64,000 nt of DNA from Phycisphaerae bacterium (lineage in GTDB: Bacteria; Planctomycetota; Phycisphaerae; UBA1845), in assembly GCA_029260015.1 (NCBI GenBank), contig JAJDEB010000002.1:186001-250000 (forward strand), in the 5' to 3' direction. The notes below the pieces were generated by a model. It did no database searches. It saw nothing but the letters and a program-made list of their open reading frames with translations, and was not told the origin of the DNA. Shown one piece after another: positions 52,388 to 61,618 of the stretch. Made by a program: the position numbers and the translations under genes. Each line of letters begins with the position of its first letter. Position 1 is the first letter of the stretch.

Positions 52388-53467
52388 TCATGTCGTGGGA
52401 AGGCCGAGTTTGTCGAAGAACGCTCGGTTTCTTTCCTTCGCCGCCTTTATGAGCCCGTCAAATGAAATCACTTCCACATAAGCCTTGAATCTCTTGTGGT
52501 AGAAAAAGAATCCAAGTCCGTCCCTTGTTTCGATCGCATCGCGTTCCTCGCAGGCTTTGACAATACTTGGAGTAAGATCGCAAAGCACATAACAGAAGCC
52601 TGGGATTCCTCCAGATTCTCGAATTGGACGACCCAAAGCGGTTGTGACCTTTCCGGCCCGTATGCGTTTCAGGTAGTCGAGCACCTGCCTGATCGGATCT
52701 TTCTCTGTTCCGGACTGGGCATCATTGCGCATTGGGCGTTTGATTTCTACGACTACAATGGACGCGAGCGGCGGCGATTTGGTTGGAGAAACAAGAATGG
52801 GCCTATCGAATGCATTCAACGCAAGAATGTCTGGTTCTTTTCTGTCAATGGTTTCTGTTATCGGCATCGCGCTTAACGTCTTGTCGGACGCTAAGTAGTC
52901 ATGGAATGCAAGTTTCTCATCGACAAGCCAGAGATTGCAGCTATCGGGAGAAATCTCAGATGAATCATGCCGCATTGGCATAATCAAGTTGTGAATCAAG
53001 TCTTCGCGCTGATATTTTCCGTCACCCTGTCTTTCAATCGCCATTTCCAGTAGGTCAATTATGGTTTTTCGATGCGAGACATAGCCCGCTAAATCTGACT
53101 GCTTTACTGTTTCGACGTCGTTCACATAGTTGGCCAGGCGCTCGCGATAGGTCGAGTAATCTTCATCTGGTTTGGGGTGCATTACGTCGTGGCCGTCTGC
53201 GAGGAGTTGGAACTCTATTGCAGAAAGGTGTTTGTGGAGGATCAATTCTAGTTCCCTGTCCGCGATATTTGGATCTACGCTTAGTTGCTCGTCTGGAATT
53301 CTTCTAAGAATGGGGCGGTAACGTGCTCCTTTCTTACTTACGTATTCGTCTATACGTTCTCTGCCTGCTTTCTTGTTCGCCGCGAGATAGGGAGATAGAT
53401 GCTCAGCGATTCTCCCGAATACTGCATCTCTGATTTCTCGTTGGGATATCCTCGTTTCGGCAAACAA
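52388..53467 (-). CDS. C-terminal part of an interrupted GHKL ATPase protein
   Basis: 359 residues from a TTG at 53467. The frame is the same as that of the GHKL ATPase part upstream and is open right up to its TGA stop at 53516-53518; the 16 codons between read V-R-A-E-R-T-S-F-D-I-E-E-E, with no ATG, GTG or ribosome site. The two pieces are therefore best read as one ~682-codon gene with a single in-frame TGA. The C-terminal part includes IVVVEIKRPMRNDAQ, whose V-x-E-I-K pattern is like the E-x-K of PD-(D/E)XK nucleases, preceded by a 'KEPDILALNAFDRPIL' strand. A nuclease-like role in defence is possible but inferred. Base composition is AT-richer than neighbours. Confidence 0.65.
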   Translation of the reverse strand: MFAETRISQREIRDAVFGRIAEHLSPYLAANKKAGRERIDEYVSKKGARYRPILRRIPDEQLSVDPNIADRELELILHKHLSAIEFQLLADGHDVMHPKPDEDYSTYRERLANYVNDVETVKQSDLAGYVSHRKTIIDLLEMAIERQGDGKYQREDLIHNLIMPMRHDSSEISPDSCNLWLVDEKLAFHDYLASDKTLSAMPITETIDRKEPDILALNAFDRPILVSPTKSPPLASIVVVEIKRPMRNDAQSGTEKDPIRQVLDYLKRIRAGKVTTALGRPIRESGGIPGFCYVLCDLTPSIVKACEERDAIETRDGLGFFFYHKRFKAYVEVISFDGLIKAAKERNRAFFDKLGLPTT

Positions 53468-53515
53468 GTCTAATGGCTCTTCTTCAATATCAAAGCTAGT
53501 GCGCTCCGCCCGAAC

Positions 53516-54436
53516 TCAATCGTCAAGTAGTTTGGAACTGACATAGCACGCATAGATGAATTGACCATTGCTGTCTCCCAGATTACCAAACAGGCCTGCC
53601 ACCTTTCCCCTAATGCTTTCTTCCTTGACTACTCGGTTAGCAGCGCAAAACGCCACTTTGTGGTAACTGTTAGTGTGTGCCCGAAGCCTAATGTGAATCA
53701 ACTCAAAATTCGTTCCTTTAATCTCGATCTTGTCTGTTGTTGCTGAAGACACCATGAGTTTGTCATAGACGGAGAACAAACCAACGGTCTTGCCTCCATC
53801 CTTAATCGAGATTTTGGGCGCGCCTCCGTCCTTGATGAAATTCCACAAACAGTGCTCGAGCAAGTTTGACGCTATTGTCTTTGCTGATTTTCGAGCGTAA
53901 TCGCGGTACTTTTGCTCAAAACCCTCAAGGTGGACGGTCGTTGAAATTCTCCCGGAGGACTTTTTCTTAACGGTGTTCTTGCATACGCCTTCCGACCGGT
54001 TGAAATGAAAAGTTCGAACGAATAATTCTTTCTTGCCGACCGCAAATACGCTTTCAACTGAAACTCTCTTGAACGCTTTAAGCCACAAGAGCCGGCCTAT
54101 CCCACGACCTCCTTTGGAGGCTTTGTATTCGCTATCGAGCGTCAGGAAGGACGTCATGTTTTCTTCGTTGAATCCAATGCCATTGTCCCTGATCTTGAAA
54201 CCGACGATGTCTCTTGGGCGCTCGAATCCTTCACTCTCGTCATCGGAGTGTAAATCGAGCGATTCCTGTTGATCTCTAATAATCTCGACGGTGACTCTGC
54301 CTTTTCCGGAACGCAGACGGGCATCTTCGATTGCGTGAATTGAATTCACGACTGCCTCAAAAACGGGGAGAAGTGCGACGTTGACAGGAAGCGCAGTGTT
54401 GCGAAGACGACCGTGTAGGTTGGTTTCCATGCTCAT
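53516..54436 (-). CDS. GHKL (HSP90/MutL-like) ATPase domain protein, N-terminal part of an interrupted gene
   Basis: 306 residues before a TGA. A Bergerat ATP-binding fold is clear: N-box FEAVVNSIH (27-35), G1 RDNGIGF (83-89), G2 GGRGIGR (109-115). A transducer-like region follows (about 190-290). ATP would drive dimerisation as in MutL, MORC and HSP90 relatives. The chain does not end at a natural domain edge: ...SSKLLDD-stop-VRAERTSFDI reads as one continuous segment into the downstream frame. Either a nonsense mutation, a base-call error, or readthrough explains this. The proteins of this type that I know of are about twice this length. Confidence 0.72.
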   Translation of the reverse strand: MSMETNLHGRLRNTALPVNVALLPVFEAVVNSIHAIEDARLRSGKGRVTVEIIRDQQESLDLHSDDESEGFERPRDIVGFKIRDNGIGFNEENMTSFLTLDSEYKASKGGRGIGRLLWLKAFKRVSVESVFAVGKKELFVRTFHFNRSEGVCKNTVKKKSSGRISTTVHLEGFEQKYRDYARKSAKTIASNLLEHCLWNFIKDGGAPKISIKDGGKTVGLFSVYDKLMVSSATTDKIEIKGTNFELIHIRLRAHTNSYHKVAFCAANRVVKEESIRGKVAGLFGNLGDSNGQFIYACYVSSKLLDD

Positions 54437-54545
54437 GGCTAGCGCCGAAAGGAACGAAGGCTATAATTGCTTAATATTACCCATTTTACGCACGTATGAC
54501 GATTCGAAAAGTCTGAAAGAAGGTGGCGAATTTTGCAACTGAATC

Positions 54546-55703
54546 TCATTCCGGTTGGACGGCTTGGGCGGTTTTGTCGCCTAGTACGAAGCGCTTGTAG
54601 TAGGCTACGCCTAGGCAGGTGAAGGGGATGGCTAGCACGAGGCCTAGAAAACCTAGTAGCTTTCCCCAGATGAAAATGCCCAGTAGCAGGGTGACCGGGC
54701 GCAGGCCTACCGATTTGCCCATGATCTTTGGGGTTAGGATCGCGTCTTGGATCAGTTGGCAGACCGCGAACACGCCGAGGATTGCTACGGCTGAAATCCA
54801 TAGTGCGCGGTTGGCTTCCAGGTCGCGGACGAGGCCGAGCAGGAGGGCTGGAATCAAGCCGACGATTTGCAAGTACGGAACCATGTTGAACATACCCACA
54901 CCGAGGCCCAGCAGGATGGCCATCCTTAGTCCGATGATTTTGAATCCGATCGCGAAGATGATGCCGCAGGTGAAGGCGATGATGAATTGGCCACGGAAGT
55001 AGCGGCTCATTGCGAAGCCGAATTCATCGACGAACCCGATGATGTCTTCGCGGTACTTGGGTGGCAGGAACGATTTCCAGGTGTTGGCCATCATGCGATA
55101 GTCGATTAGCAGAAAGACCAAGTACAGCAGCACGACCACCACCCCCGTTAATCCCAATAGAAAACTGAGTGTGCCGGTGACAACGTTGACCAAGCCGGGG
55201 GCGACGTAGCGCACCGCTTTTTGAATGAAGGTGGCACCGTCCAGCCCTTCGACATCTTCGGTCGCGAGGCTGGCTTGCAGTTCCTGGAGCAGGCTTTTGA
55301 CGACCGGGTTTTCCTGTTCTTCAACGAATTGATTGAAGGCTTGGCCGACCCCCTCTACTTCCTGCATGCTGGGTGTGTGGACGAACTCCTGCAACAAGCT
55401 GCGCATCGATGCGATTTCTTTACCGCCAACGTAAACGAGTACGGACGTCAGCGCAAACACGACGATACCGCAGCCGATGACGGTGATGAAGACGGCGGGT
55501 GTGCGGCGATTGAGGCGCGATTCGAGGGCGTTGACGATGGGATTGAGGAGATAGGCCAACAGTACCGCGACAGCGAATGGAATCAGGACATCAGACAGGT
55601 AGCGCACGAGGACAAAGAGCGCGACGAGCGTGGTGATGGTGAGTAGCAAACGGAATACGCGGTCGAAATCCCAGGCGCGTTCTTTTTGAGCGGGTGCGTT
55701 CAT
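54546..55703 (-). CDS. AI-2E family transporter (PerM/YdiK-like)
   Basis: 385 residues with about eight transmembrane helices: two at the N-terminus (LLLTITTLVALFVLVRYLSDVLIPFAVAVLLAYLLNPIV), the typical 'P.vndLe.r' region (NALESRLNRRTPAVF), a long loop, and a C-terminal cluster with GVGMFNMVPYLQIVGLIPALLLG and PKIMGKSVGLRPVTLLLGIFIWGKLLG, diagnostic for the family. Members export autoinducer-2 or, in other cases, act as Na+/H+ antiporters. The start is uncertain between 55703 and 55712. Monocistronic, bounded upstream by a palindromic repeat. Confidence 0.9.
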   Translation of the reverse strand: MNAPAQKERAWDFDRVFRLLLTITTLVALFVLVRYLSDVLIPFAVAVLLAYLLNPIVNALESRLNRRTPAVFITVIGCGIVVFALTSVLVYVGGKEIASMRSLLQEFVHTPSMQEVEGVGQAFNQFVEEQENPVVKSLLQELQASLATEDVEGLDGATFIQKAVRYVAPGLVNVVTGTLSFLLGLTGVVVVLLYLVFLLIDYRMMANTWKSFLPPKYREDIIGFVDEFGFAMSRYFRGQFIIAFTCGIIFAIGFKIIGLRMAILLGLGVGMFNMVPYLQIVGLIPALLLGLVRDLEANRALWISAVAILGVFAVCQLIQDAILTPKIMGKSVGLRPVTLLLGIFIWGKLLGFLGLVLAIPFTCLGVAYYKRFVLGDKTAQAVQPE

Positions 55704-55812
55704 GGATTGCATTGGAATAGTGGGGACGGTGAATTGCAAGTTTTGGTTGGGATTCGGGCGGGGGATCTTTGCGGGGCGGCATGGTTCTCCGTGATTCACT
55801 ACCCCCTTTCTT

Positions 55813-55965
55813 GTCATTCCCGCGCACGCGGGAATCCAGAATCGCAGAACAAAACTCTACGGGTCTTTGTGCCGCATGTGTTCGCGATGGATTTTCCGCG
55901 GCGGGTGGCGTTTCTCTAGGCTTGGGTGACGCATGCGCCTGGATTCCCGCGTGCGCGGGAATGAC
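55813..55965. repeat. Palindromic repeat pair, ATTCCCGCG family (well preserved)
   Basis: Arms 55813-55839 and 55939-55965 are perfect 27-bp inverted copies, each with its own hairpin ATTCCCGCG-CAC-GCGGGAAT. They enclose about 100 bp. The intergenic region 55704-56017 holds nothing else. Confidence 0.85.
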
Positions 55966-56017
55966 GGGGGGCCTACGAAGTCATCGCACGGTGGTACGGA
56001 TGTGGGCAAATTCTTGG

Positions 56018-57523
56018 TTAGTAATCTTCTTCGGCGTAGCGTTCTGGGTAGGCGCGTTCGAGCATTTCTTCTCGGGTGCGGCGGGACTGTTCGTCGCCTC
56101 GGTGTTTGAACTCGCTGCGAAGGATCAGGTTGATTCCGAGTACGGCGACAAGGCCAACCATGTTTCCGTAGTGAACGGCGATGCAGACAAGGGCCGTGAA
56201 GGTGGCTGCGATGAGTGCGGCGAAGAACCAACTAAACACGACCCAGATGGAGCGGGCGAGTTTCAAACCGGCATCACCTTTTTGGAAAATGCGATCGCCC
56301 ATGCCTGTTCCGACGAGTGCGGCAAAGGTGACGTAGGTTGTGGATACGGGCATTTTGAAGCTGGACGCGATGGCGATGACGCTGGCTGACACGCCCATGA
56401 TAACGGTGGCGCGGAGGGCGTCATAGTGTTGGCGTTTCGCGCGAGGCGATGCGAAGGCCTGCGGGGCGAGGGACTGTTCGCGGCTCGAGCGTTTCGCGAG
56501 CCATTCGCCGATGGTCAGGCACCACCCGGGTGCGTAGAGGCGTACGCGGTCGGCATGGCTGCCCATGTTGACGGCTGCCTTGGTGACGCGGGTGGCGTTC
56601 CTGGTGCGCATGCCCATGAAGAGCAAGATGCCGCAGGCGAACAGTTGCCATCGATCAATCTTGGCGTCGGTAGCCACCTGGATGCCTTTGTCCCAATTCT
56701 TGACGATGCTGATGGTCGCGAGTCCGGGTGAAGCGCAGTTGGCCAGATCGTTTTGACCGAAGGCGAATGCCATGGACAGCATCCCGCAAACGGCAAGCAC
56801 GGGAAAGATCATCTTCGCGGCACGATCTTTGTAGCGGTAAAGAAATATCGAGATGACGCCAGCGAACAGGAACCACAATCCGATGACCCAGAACGTCGCG
56901 CCCAGCGGTGTTTGATGGATGAGTTCGTGAAGTTCTTTGATCCCGGGAACCTTTTTCATTCCCTTGATGATCATGAAGAACACCATGCCGCTGGCGATGC
57001 CGCCGCCCACCCATGCGCCGTGAACCTTCATGGTTCGCAGGTCGTCGGTATTGTTTCCAATGACACCTCGGATGAATCGCTGCACGAGAAACGAAGAGAA
57101 CCCCGAGAGAAAAATCGAGACGACGATCGCTGAGACGACGCTGCCTGCTTTTGTCCAATCGACGAGGTTGTCGGTGTTGGTGATAAATGACATCGCAAGC
57201 GCCGCGCCGATGAGTTCAAAGACGAGGCAGGCGGTCGTCGAGACAGGCATGCCGAAAGCGGAATAGCCATAGAGCAAGACGGTGTCTACGAGGTAGACGG
57301 AGATGTAGATAGCCGCAGCTTGTTGGAGCGAGATAGCCGTCGGGTCGAATATTCCCTTGCGGGCTGTCTCGATGACGCCGCCGGAAAGCGATGCCCCGAC
57401 GATAACAGCGATACCAGAGAGGATCACCGCGCGTTTGCGGGTCATCAGTCGGGCACCGTAGACAGCATTGATGAGGTTGGCTGCGTCGTTTCGTCCAACC
57501 TCGACGGTATCCCAGATCAGCAT
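56018..57523 (-). CDS. PiT-family inorganic phosphate transporter
   Basis: 501 residues as written, with about ten transmembrane segments and the duplicated PiT signature: GRNDAANLINAVYGARL near the N-terminus and FGQNDLANCASPG in the second half. It carries phosphate with Na+ or H+. The coding-like frame extends upstream from the ATG at 57523 to just before 57743 (including AVFFAVLSLFLGQEFLLAGILIF, an expected first helix), yet that stretch has no ATG, GTG or TTG. The true start may be a rare codon, or a base is wrong. It follows the PhoU-like gene on the same strand, so the two form an operon. Confidence 0.85.
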   Translation of the reverse strand: MLIWDTVEVGRNDAANLINAVYGARLMTRKRAVILSGIAVIVGASLSGGVIETARKGIFDPTAISLQQAAAIYISVYLVDTVLLYGYSAFGMPVSTTACLVFELIGAALAMSFITNTDNLVDWTKAGSVVSAIVVSIFLSGFSSFLVQRFIRGVIGNNTDDLRTMKVHGAWVGGGIASGMVFFMIIKGMKKVPGIKELHELIHQTPLGATFWVIGLWFLFAGVISIFLYRYKDRAAKMIFPVLAVCGMLSMAFAFGQNDLANCASPGLATISIVKNWDKGIQVATDAKIDRWQLFACGILLFMGMRTRNATRVTKAAVNMGSHADRVRLYAPGWCLTIGEWLAKRSSREQSLAPQAFASPRAKRQHYDALRATVIMGVSASVIAIASSFKMPVSTTYVTFAALVGTGMGDRIFQKGDAGLKLARSIWVVFSWFFAALIAATFTALVCIAVHYGNMVGLVAVLGINLILRSEFKHRGDEQSRRTREEMLERAYPERYAEEDY

Positions 57524-57731
57524 GCAGATCGAGAAAATCAGGATGCCTGCAAGGAGGAATTCTTGGCCGAGGAAGAGCGACAGGACTGCGAAAAAGACCG
57601 CACCATACCACCACGATGGGACCGCGTCCTTTGCCCGAGCGAGAACGGCTGTCGGTGGTGCGTTGTTGATGGCGTCGTCTCCGCGATCTTTGCCGCACCG
57701 TTGTTGGATGCGGACGGTGGTTAAGCGGTGG

Positions 57732-58406
57732 TTACCTGGACGTCAGCATTCTTCGCACGCGGTCGGCTAGGCTTTCCGCCGAGTTGGCGAGTTGGCCAAG
57801 CTCTCCGAAGACCTTGAACCAAAGCATGATGTCGAGGCTCGAGACTTCGTTTTCAAGCGCGAACAATGCTTTGGACAATTTGTATTGCATGCGGTCTGAT
57901 TCCCACTCGGCGCGTTCGACTTGGGCGACAAGTGCTGAAACCTTCTCAACCATGTCATGCGGGAAACCCTGATGGACGGTTTCTTCGAGGGGGTCGTTGA
58001 GTCCTTGCGCGAGCGTGCAGACATTCAAGACCGAATCGATATACCCCATTGTCTGGTCGCTGATCGCTGCGGGCAACTTCAGTCTCTTCACCGTCAGTAG
58101 ATACGCAATGTCTTCGGTGGCGTCGGCCATATCGTCTTGCAATTTGACGTGCCCGAGTAAGTCGCCGCGAAAGACTGGCAGGTAAAATGTTTTTGGAATC
58201 GTCTGGCGGATTTCATCTTTGATGATGTCGGCTTGATGTTCCGTCTTGAAGATATCTTTGGTGATGGCTTCGATCTTGTCGAACGCATCATCGCGGACGG
58301 CTTCAAAGAGAGGCCGGACCAACGAAACGCAGCGCATGACGGCATCGAGCTGTTCTTTAAGCGGTTGAAACGGAGAATGGCGAAAGGCATCTACGAATTT
58401 CGACAC
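57732..58406 (-). CDS. PhoU-like (DUF47) phosphate transport regulator
   Basis: 224 residues, all helical, of the DUF47/COG1392 family: FRHSPFQPLKEQLDAVMRCV, the acidic metal-binding helix KTEHQADIIKDEIRQTIPKTFYLPV and QDDMADATEDIAYLLTVKRL. Such proteins pair with PiT transporters and are thought to regulate them. The GTG at 58406 is chosen because GGAG is seven bases upstream and the family begins there. It overlaps or abuts the coding-like start of the PiT gene. Confidence 0.87.
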   Translation of the reverse strand: MSKFVDAFRHSPFQPLKEQLDAVMRCVSLVRPLFEAVRDDAFDKIEAITKDIFKTEHQADIIKDEIRQTIPKTFYLPVFRGDLLGHVKLQDDMADATEDIAYLLTVKRLKLPAAISDQTMGYIDSVLNVCTLAQGLNDPLEETVHQGFPHDMVEKVSALVAQVERAEWESDRMQYKLSKALFALENEVSSLDIMLWFKVFGELGQLANSAESLADRVRRMLTSR

Positions 58407-58808
58407 GTGGCGTCTCCAGGTGCTTGGTCTGCTCGTCTTGCTTGGCCCGCTCGTCGCATTCAGAAGCGTCGCCGAAGTGGTGACGCAACCTTGGTCGCGG
58501 CCAATTGGCTTTTGAATGGAGCCAGCCATTCAGGCGCGGGGTTTGTACCGAAAGCGGGTGTGAGTTGCAATGGGGCTAATGTTAAAATCAAGATAATTGC
58601 GGTTGTTTTTAAGTCATGTTGACGAATTTGGGGAAGCTCGGCGTGCTTCAGCGTATTGATGATTACGAGGCGTATCGGGGCGGTTTACACGGCGGCAAGG
58701 CGTGATTAGAATCCGGGATTGCTCTGTGGCGGTGACGGCGCGAGCGTTTATCACAAACCCAACGATTGGATCAACTCGGACGATCCAGGCGACACTTCGA
58801 ATTTTCTT
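58407..58808. other. Divergent PhoU-like / transporter intergenic region
   Basis: 402 bp. An AT-rich patch is at about 58578-58620. No convincing gene, RNA, Pho box or repeat is seen. Confidence 0.4.
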
Positions 58809-60215
58809 ATGGTGCAATCGCAATCCAAAGAACCGCTGGTCTATCAGCATGAGCCGGGCTTTCGTCTGCGGCGCGTGCGCAACTGGTTCTTCTTGGGTCT
58901 GACATACGCGTCGTATTATTTCTGTCGTTACAACTTGGGAATCGTTGCGCCTGAGCTGAAATCAGAATTGGGTTTCAGCAATACTCAATACGGCGCGATC
59001 GAAGCCGCTCGAAACTGGGCGTATGCTGTCGGGCAATTTGTGAACGGACTGTTCACAGATCGACTGGGCGGCAAGCTGGCGATGACGATTGGCGCCGTAG
59101 GGACTGCTGTACTGAATGTCGCGTTCGGCTTGGTGGCTTGGAGCGATATTTCAATCATGTTCCTGACGCTGCTGATTATACGTCTGGCGGATGGTTATGT
59201 GCAGGCGTTCGGCGCGCCAGGAATGATCAAGATCAACACGGCGTGGTTCCGGCGGCGCGAGCGTGGAACATTCGCCGGTATTTTCGGAATCATGATCAAC
59301 CTTGGTCAGAGTGGCGCTTATTACCTCGGTAGCGTTTTGACGGCAGGCGCCACCATTCCGCTCATATTCTTTGCCATCAAAATCCCTGCGATGGACTGGC
59401 GCTACATATTCTTCATTCCGCCAGTTCTGGTGATCATCATCGTTTGCTTGATGAACGCCATGGTGCGCAATCACCCGGAAGAAGCGGGGTATCGCATTAT
59501 TCATGATGATGAAGAAGATGGCGAAGATCCTCACGAAGCGATTCATGTTTGGGACGTGTTCAAAAAGATCGCCTCCAATGGAATCGTTTGGATTGTCGCT
59601 TGCGCGTATTTTTGCACCGGTTTTGTTCGTACTGCGATTTCGGCCTGGTGGGTCGTATACTTTGACGAAGTCTGGTCAATGGATAAGACCACGAGACTCT
59701 ATTATTGGATGGGGACGTGGCTGATTCCATGGTTGGCATCAGCTGGTTCATTGGCGTCGGGTATCATTTCAGACAAGATGTTTGGTGGAAAACGCGCGCC
59801 GGTTGCCGCACTCTTATATCTCATGCAAGCCGTCGGTATTGTTGTGGCGATGATGATGGCACAAGGCAGCCTTTCGTCTACGGCAACGTTGTCTGCAATT
59901 ATTCTATTGGGTATTCATGTCGGTTGTAATGCGACTCATTCGCTATTGGGTACTGCAGCCGCGATGGATTTGGGTGGTCGAAAGATGGCCGGGTTCTCGT
60001 CCGGCGTGATTGACTCATTTCAGTATTTTGGTGCAGGTTTCGCCGGGCTTGGACTTGGAAAACTGCTTGACCACTACGCGGTCGTATCGGGCGATGAAAC
60101 CAAGATGAATCCGACGGTCTGGTTTGCAACGATGCTTCCTTGGGCGATTATTGGCACGCTTCTGATGACCTTCCTCTGGTGGCGGCATCGGGGTAGTGAC
60201 GCGGCTGGCACTTGA
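58809..60215 (+). CDS. OPA-family organophosphate transporter (MFS)
   Basis: 468 residues with twelve transmembrane segments. Features of the OPA branch (GlpT/UhpT/UhpC): NWFFLGLTYASYYFCRYNLGIVAPEL, GFSNTQYGAIEAARNWAYAVGQFVNGLFTDRLGGK (MFS motif A region). A long central loop is acidic (HDDEEDGEDPHEAIH). The usual substrates are glycerol-3-phosphate or sugar phosphates exchanged for phosphate; a phosphate link is consistent with the divergent PhoU-PiT operon. The ATG at 58809 is preferred as family members start about 30 residues before the first helix; the frame is open to 58719. Confidence 0.88.
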   Translation: MVQSQSKEPLVYQHEPGFRLRRVRNWFFLGLTYASYYFCRYNLGIVAPELKSELGFSNTQYGAIEAARNWAYAVGQFVNGLFTDRLGGKLAMTIGAVGTAVLNVAFGLVAWSDISIMFLTLLIIRLADGYVQAFGAPGMIKINTAWFRRRERGTFAGIFGIMINLGQSGAYYLGSVLTAGATIPLIFFAIKIPAMDWRYIFFIPPVLVIIIVCLMNAMVRNHPEEAGYRIIHDDEEDGEDPHEAIHVWDVFKKIASNGIVWIVACAYFCTGFVRTAISAWWVVYFDEVWSMDKTTRLYYWMGTWLIPWLASAGSLASGIISDKMFGGKRAPVAALLYLMQAVGIVVAMMMAQGSLSSTATLSAIILLGIHVGCNATHSLLGTAAAMDLGGRKMAGFSSGVIDSFQYFGAGFAGLGLGKLLDHYAVVSGDETKMNPTVWFATMLPWAIIGTLLMTFLWWRHRGSDAAGT

Positions 60216-60420
60216 TATTTCGTTTTTCGGTTCGTTTCTTCGGAATGGCGGTTCAGCGATTCCGGTCATTCTTTGATATTTACGGTTCTGGCGGCGCGAC
60301 TTGTTTGCTTTCGCCCGGAAGCGTATATTGACTCTCCGCACCTACAAGTGGTTTTGAATACTCCGCCGGTTTGAGTCGAAGGGCCACCGCTATCCTGTCG
60401 AAATCATTCCGGTACTGTTG

Positions 60421-60468
60421 GTCAAATTTAATAGCGGTCAAATTGAATTGCTGTCAAATTAAATTTCT
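60421..60468 (+). promoter_or_regulatory. Three tandem 16-bp repeats upstream of hpd
   Basis: GTCAAATT starts at 60421, 60437 and 60453, an exact 16-bp period, each followed by a similar AT-rich octamer (TAATAGCG, GAATTGCT, AAATTTCT). The last repeat ends about 35 bp before the hpd ATG. A regulator-binding array or slipped duplication of a promoter segment are both possible. Confidence 0.5.
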
Positions 60469-60502
60469 GGTCGAGAAGTATTTTGGTTGAGGAGAAGGTT
60501 GC

Positions 60503-61594
60503 ATGGCGGCTGAACATGTTCCATTGCAGGCGATTGATCATATCGAATTCTTCGTGGGCAACGCATTTCAAGCCGCCCACTTCTATCGCACGATGTTTGG
60601 GTTCAACATCATCGCGCACAGCGGTCTGACGACGGGGCGGCAGGGACAGTCGAGCTACCTGGTCGAGCAGGGCAAGATTCGATTTCTGTTGACGTCGGCG
60701 CTTTCGCCCGATTGTCCGGTGGCGCGACATTGCGCGCTGCATGGCGATGGTGTGCATTCGGTGGCGTTTCGCGTCGAGGATGTCGAAGCGACGATCAACG
60801 CGGTCAAAGCCAACGGCGCGACGGTGGTCAAGCCGATGGCCACCTGGCAGGATGGTTTCGGCGAGCTTCGGTTTGCGGCGATTCGCACTTATGGCGACAC
60901 GGTGCATACATTTATCGATCGTTCTGATTACAAGGGAATTTTTGCGCCCAAGTATGTGCCGATTGAATCGATCAAGACGGAAAGTGCCGGCTTGCTTGCT
61001 GTCGATCATGTGGTGGGCAATGTCGAACTCGGAGCGATGCGTTATTGGGCGGACTTCTATGCCCGGGTGCTTGGGTTTACGCAGCTCGCGCACTTTTCGG
61101 ATGACGACATCAGCACAGAATACACTGCATTGATGTCGAAGGTGATGCAGAGCGACAACGGTTTGATTAAGTTTCCGATCAATGAGCCAGCCGAGGGAAA
61201 AAAGAAATCGCAGATTGAAGAGTACCTCGACTTCTACAACGGGCCCGGCGTGCAACACATTGCGATGGCGACGGGGAATATCATCGAGACGGTGAAGCGA
61301 CTTCAGGGAGCTGGCATCGAGTTTCTTTATGTGCCCGATACCTACTACGAAACCCTCGCCAGCCGCGTCGGAGAGATCAAGGAAGACTTCGACGAGCTTC
61401 GCAAGTGGGGCATTTTGGTCGATCGCGATGAGGATGGTTACCTGCTGCAGATCTTCACCAAGCCAGTAGAAGATCGTCCGACGATGTTCTATGAGATTAT
61501 TCAGCGGAAGGGTTCGCGCGGGTTTGGCGTGGGCAATTTCAAAGCGCTGTTTGTCTCGATTGAAGAAGAGCAACGGAAACGCGGGACGTTGTAG
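60503..61594 (+). CDS. hpd: 4-Hydroxyphenylpyruvate dioxygenase
   Basis: Fe(II) enzyme converting 4-hydroxyphenylpyruvate to homogentisate in tyrosine degradation. 363 residues in two vicinal-oxygen-chelate halves: AIDHIEFFVGNAFQAAHFYRTMFGF (1st) and LLAVDHVVGNVELGAMRYWADFY (2nd). The iron ligands are His169, His252 (GVQHIAM) and Glu331 (MFYEII). The C-terminal segment 'GRGFGxGNFxALF' appears as SRGFGVGNFKALF. Length is normal. The ATG at 60503 has GGAGAAGG upstream. No homogentisate dioxygenase gene is adjacent. Three tandem repeats lie in its promoter region. Confidence 0.96.
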   Translation: MAAEHVPLQAIDHIEFFVGNAFQAAHFYRTMFGFNIIAHSGLTTGRQGQSSYLVEQGKIRFLLTSALSPDCPVARHCALHGDGVHSVAFRVEDVEATINAVKANGATVVKPMATWQDGFGELRFAAIRTYGDTVHTFIDRSDYKGIFAPKYVPIESIKTESAGLLAVDHVVGNVELGAMRYWADFYARVLGFTQLAHFSDDDISTEYTALMSKVMQSDNGLIKFPINEPAEGKKKSQIEEYLDFYNGPGVQHIAMATGNIIETVKRLQGAGIEFLYVPDTYYETLASRVGEIKEDFDELRKWGILVDRDEDGYLLQIFTKPVEDRPTMFYEIIQRKGSRGFGVGNFKALFVSIEEEQRKRGTL

Positions 61595-61618
61595 GCGGTA
61601 CGTTGTGGGAAGCTGTTC

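Noticed and set aside
53516..53518. Selenocysteine or alternative-code reading of the in-frame TGA
   Set aside because: Many genes here end in TGA, so the code is standard, and no stem of SECIS type follows this TGA. A nonsense change is simpler.
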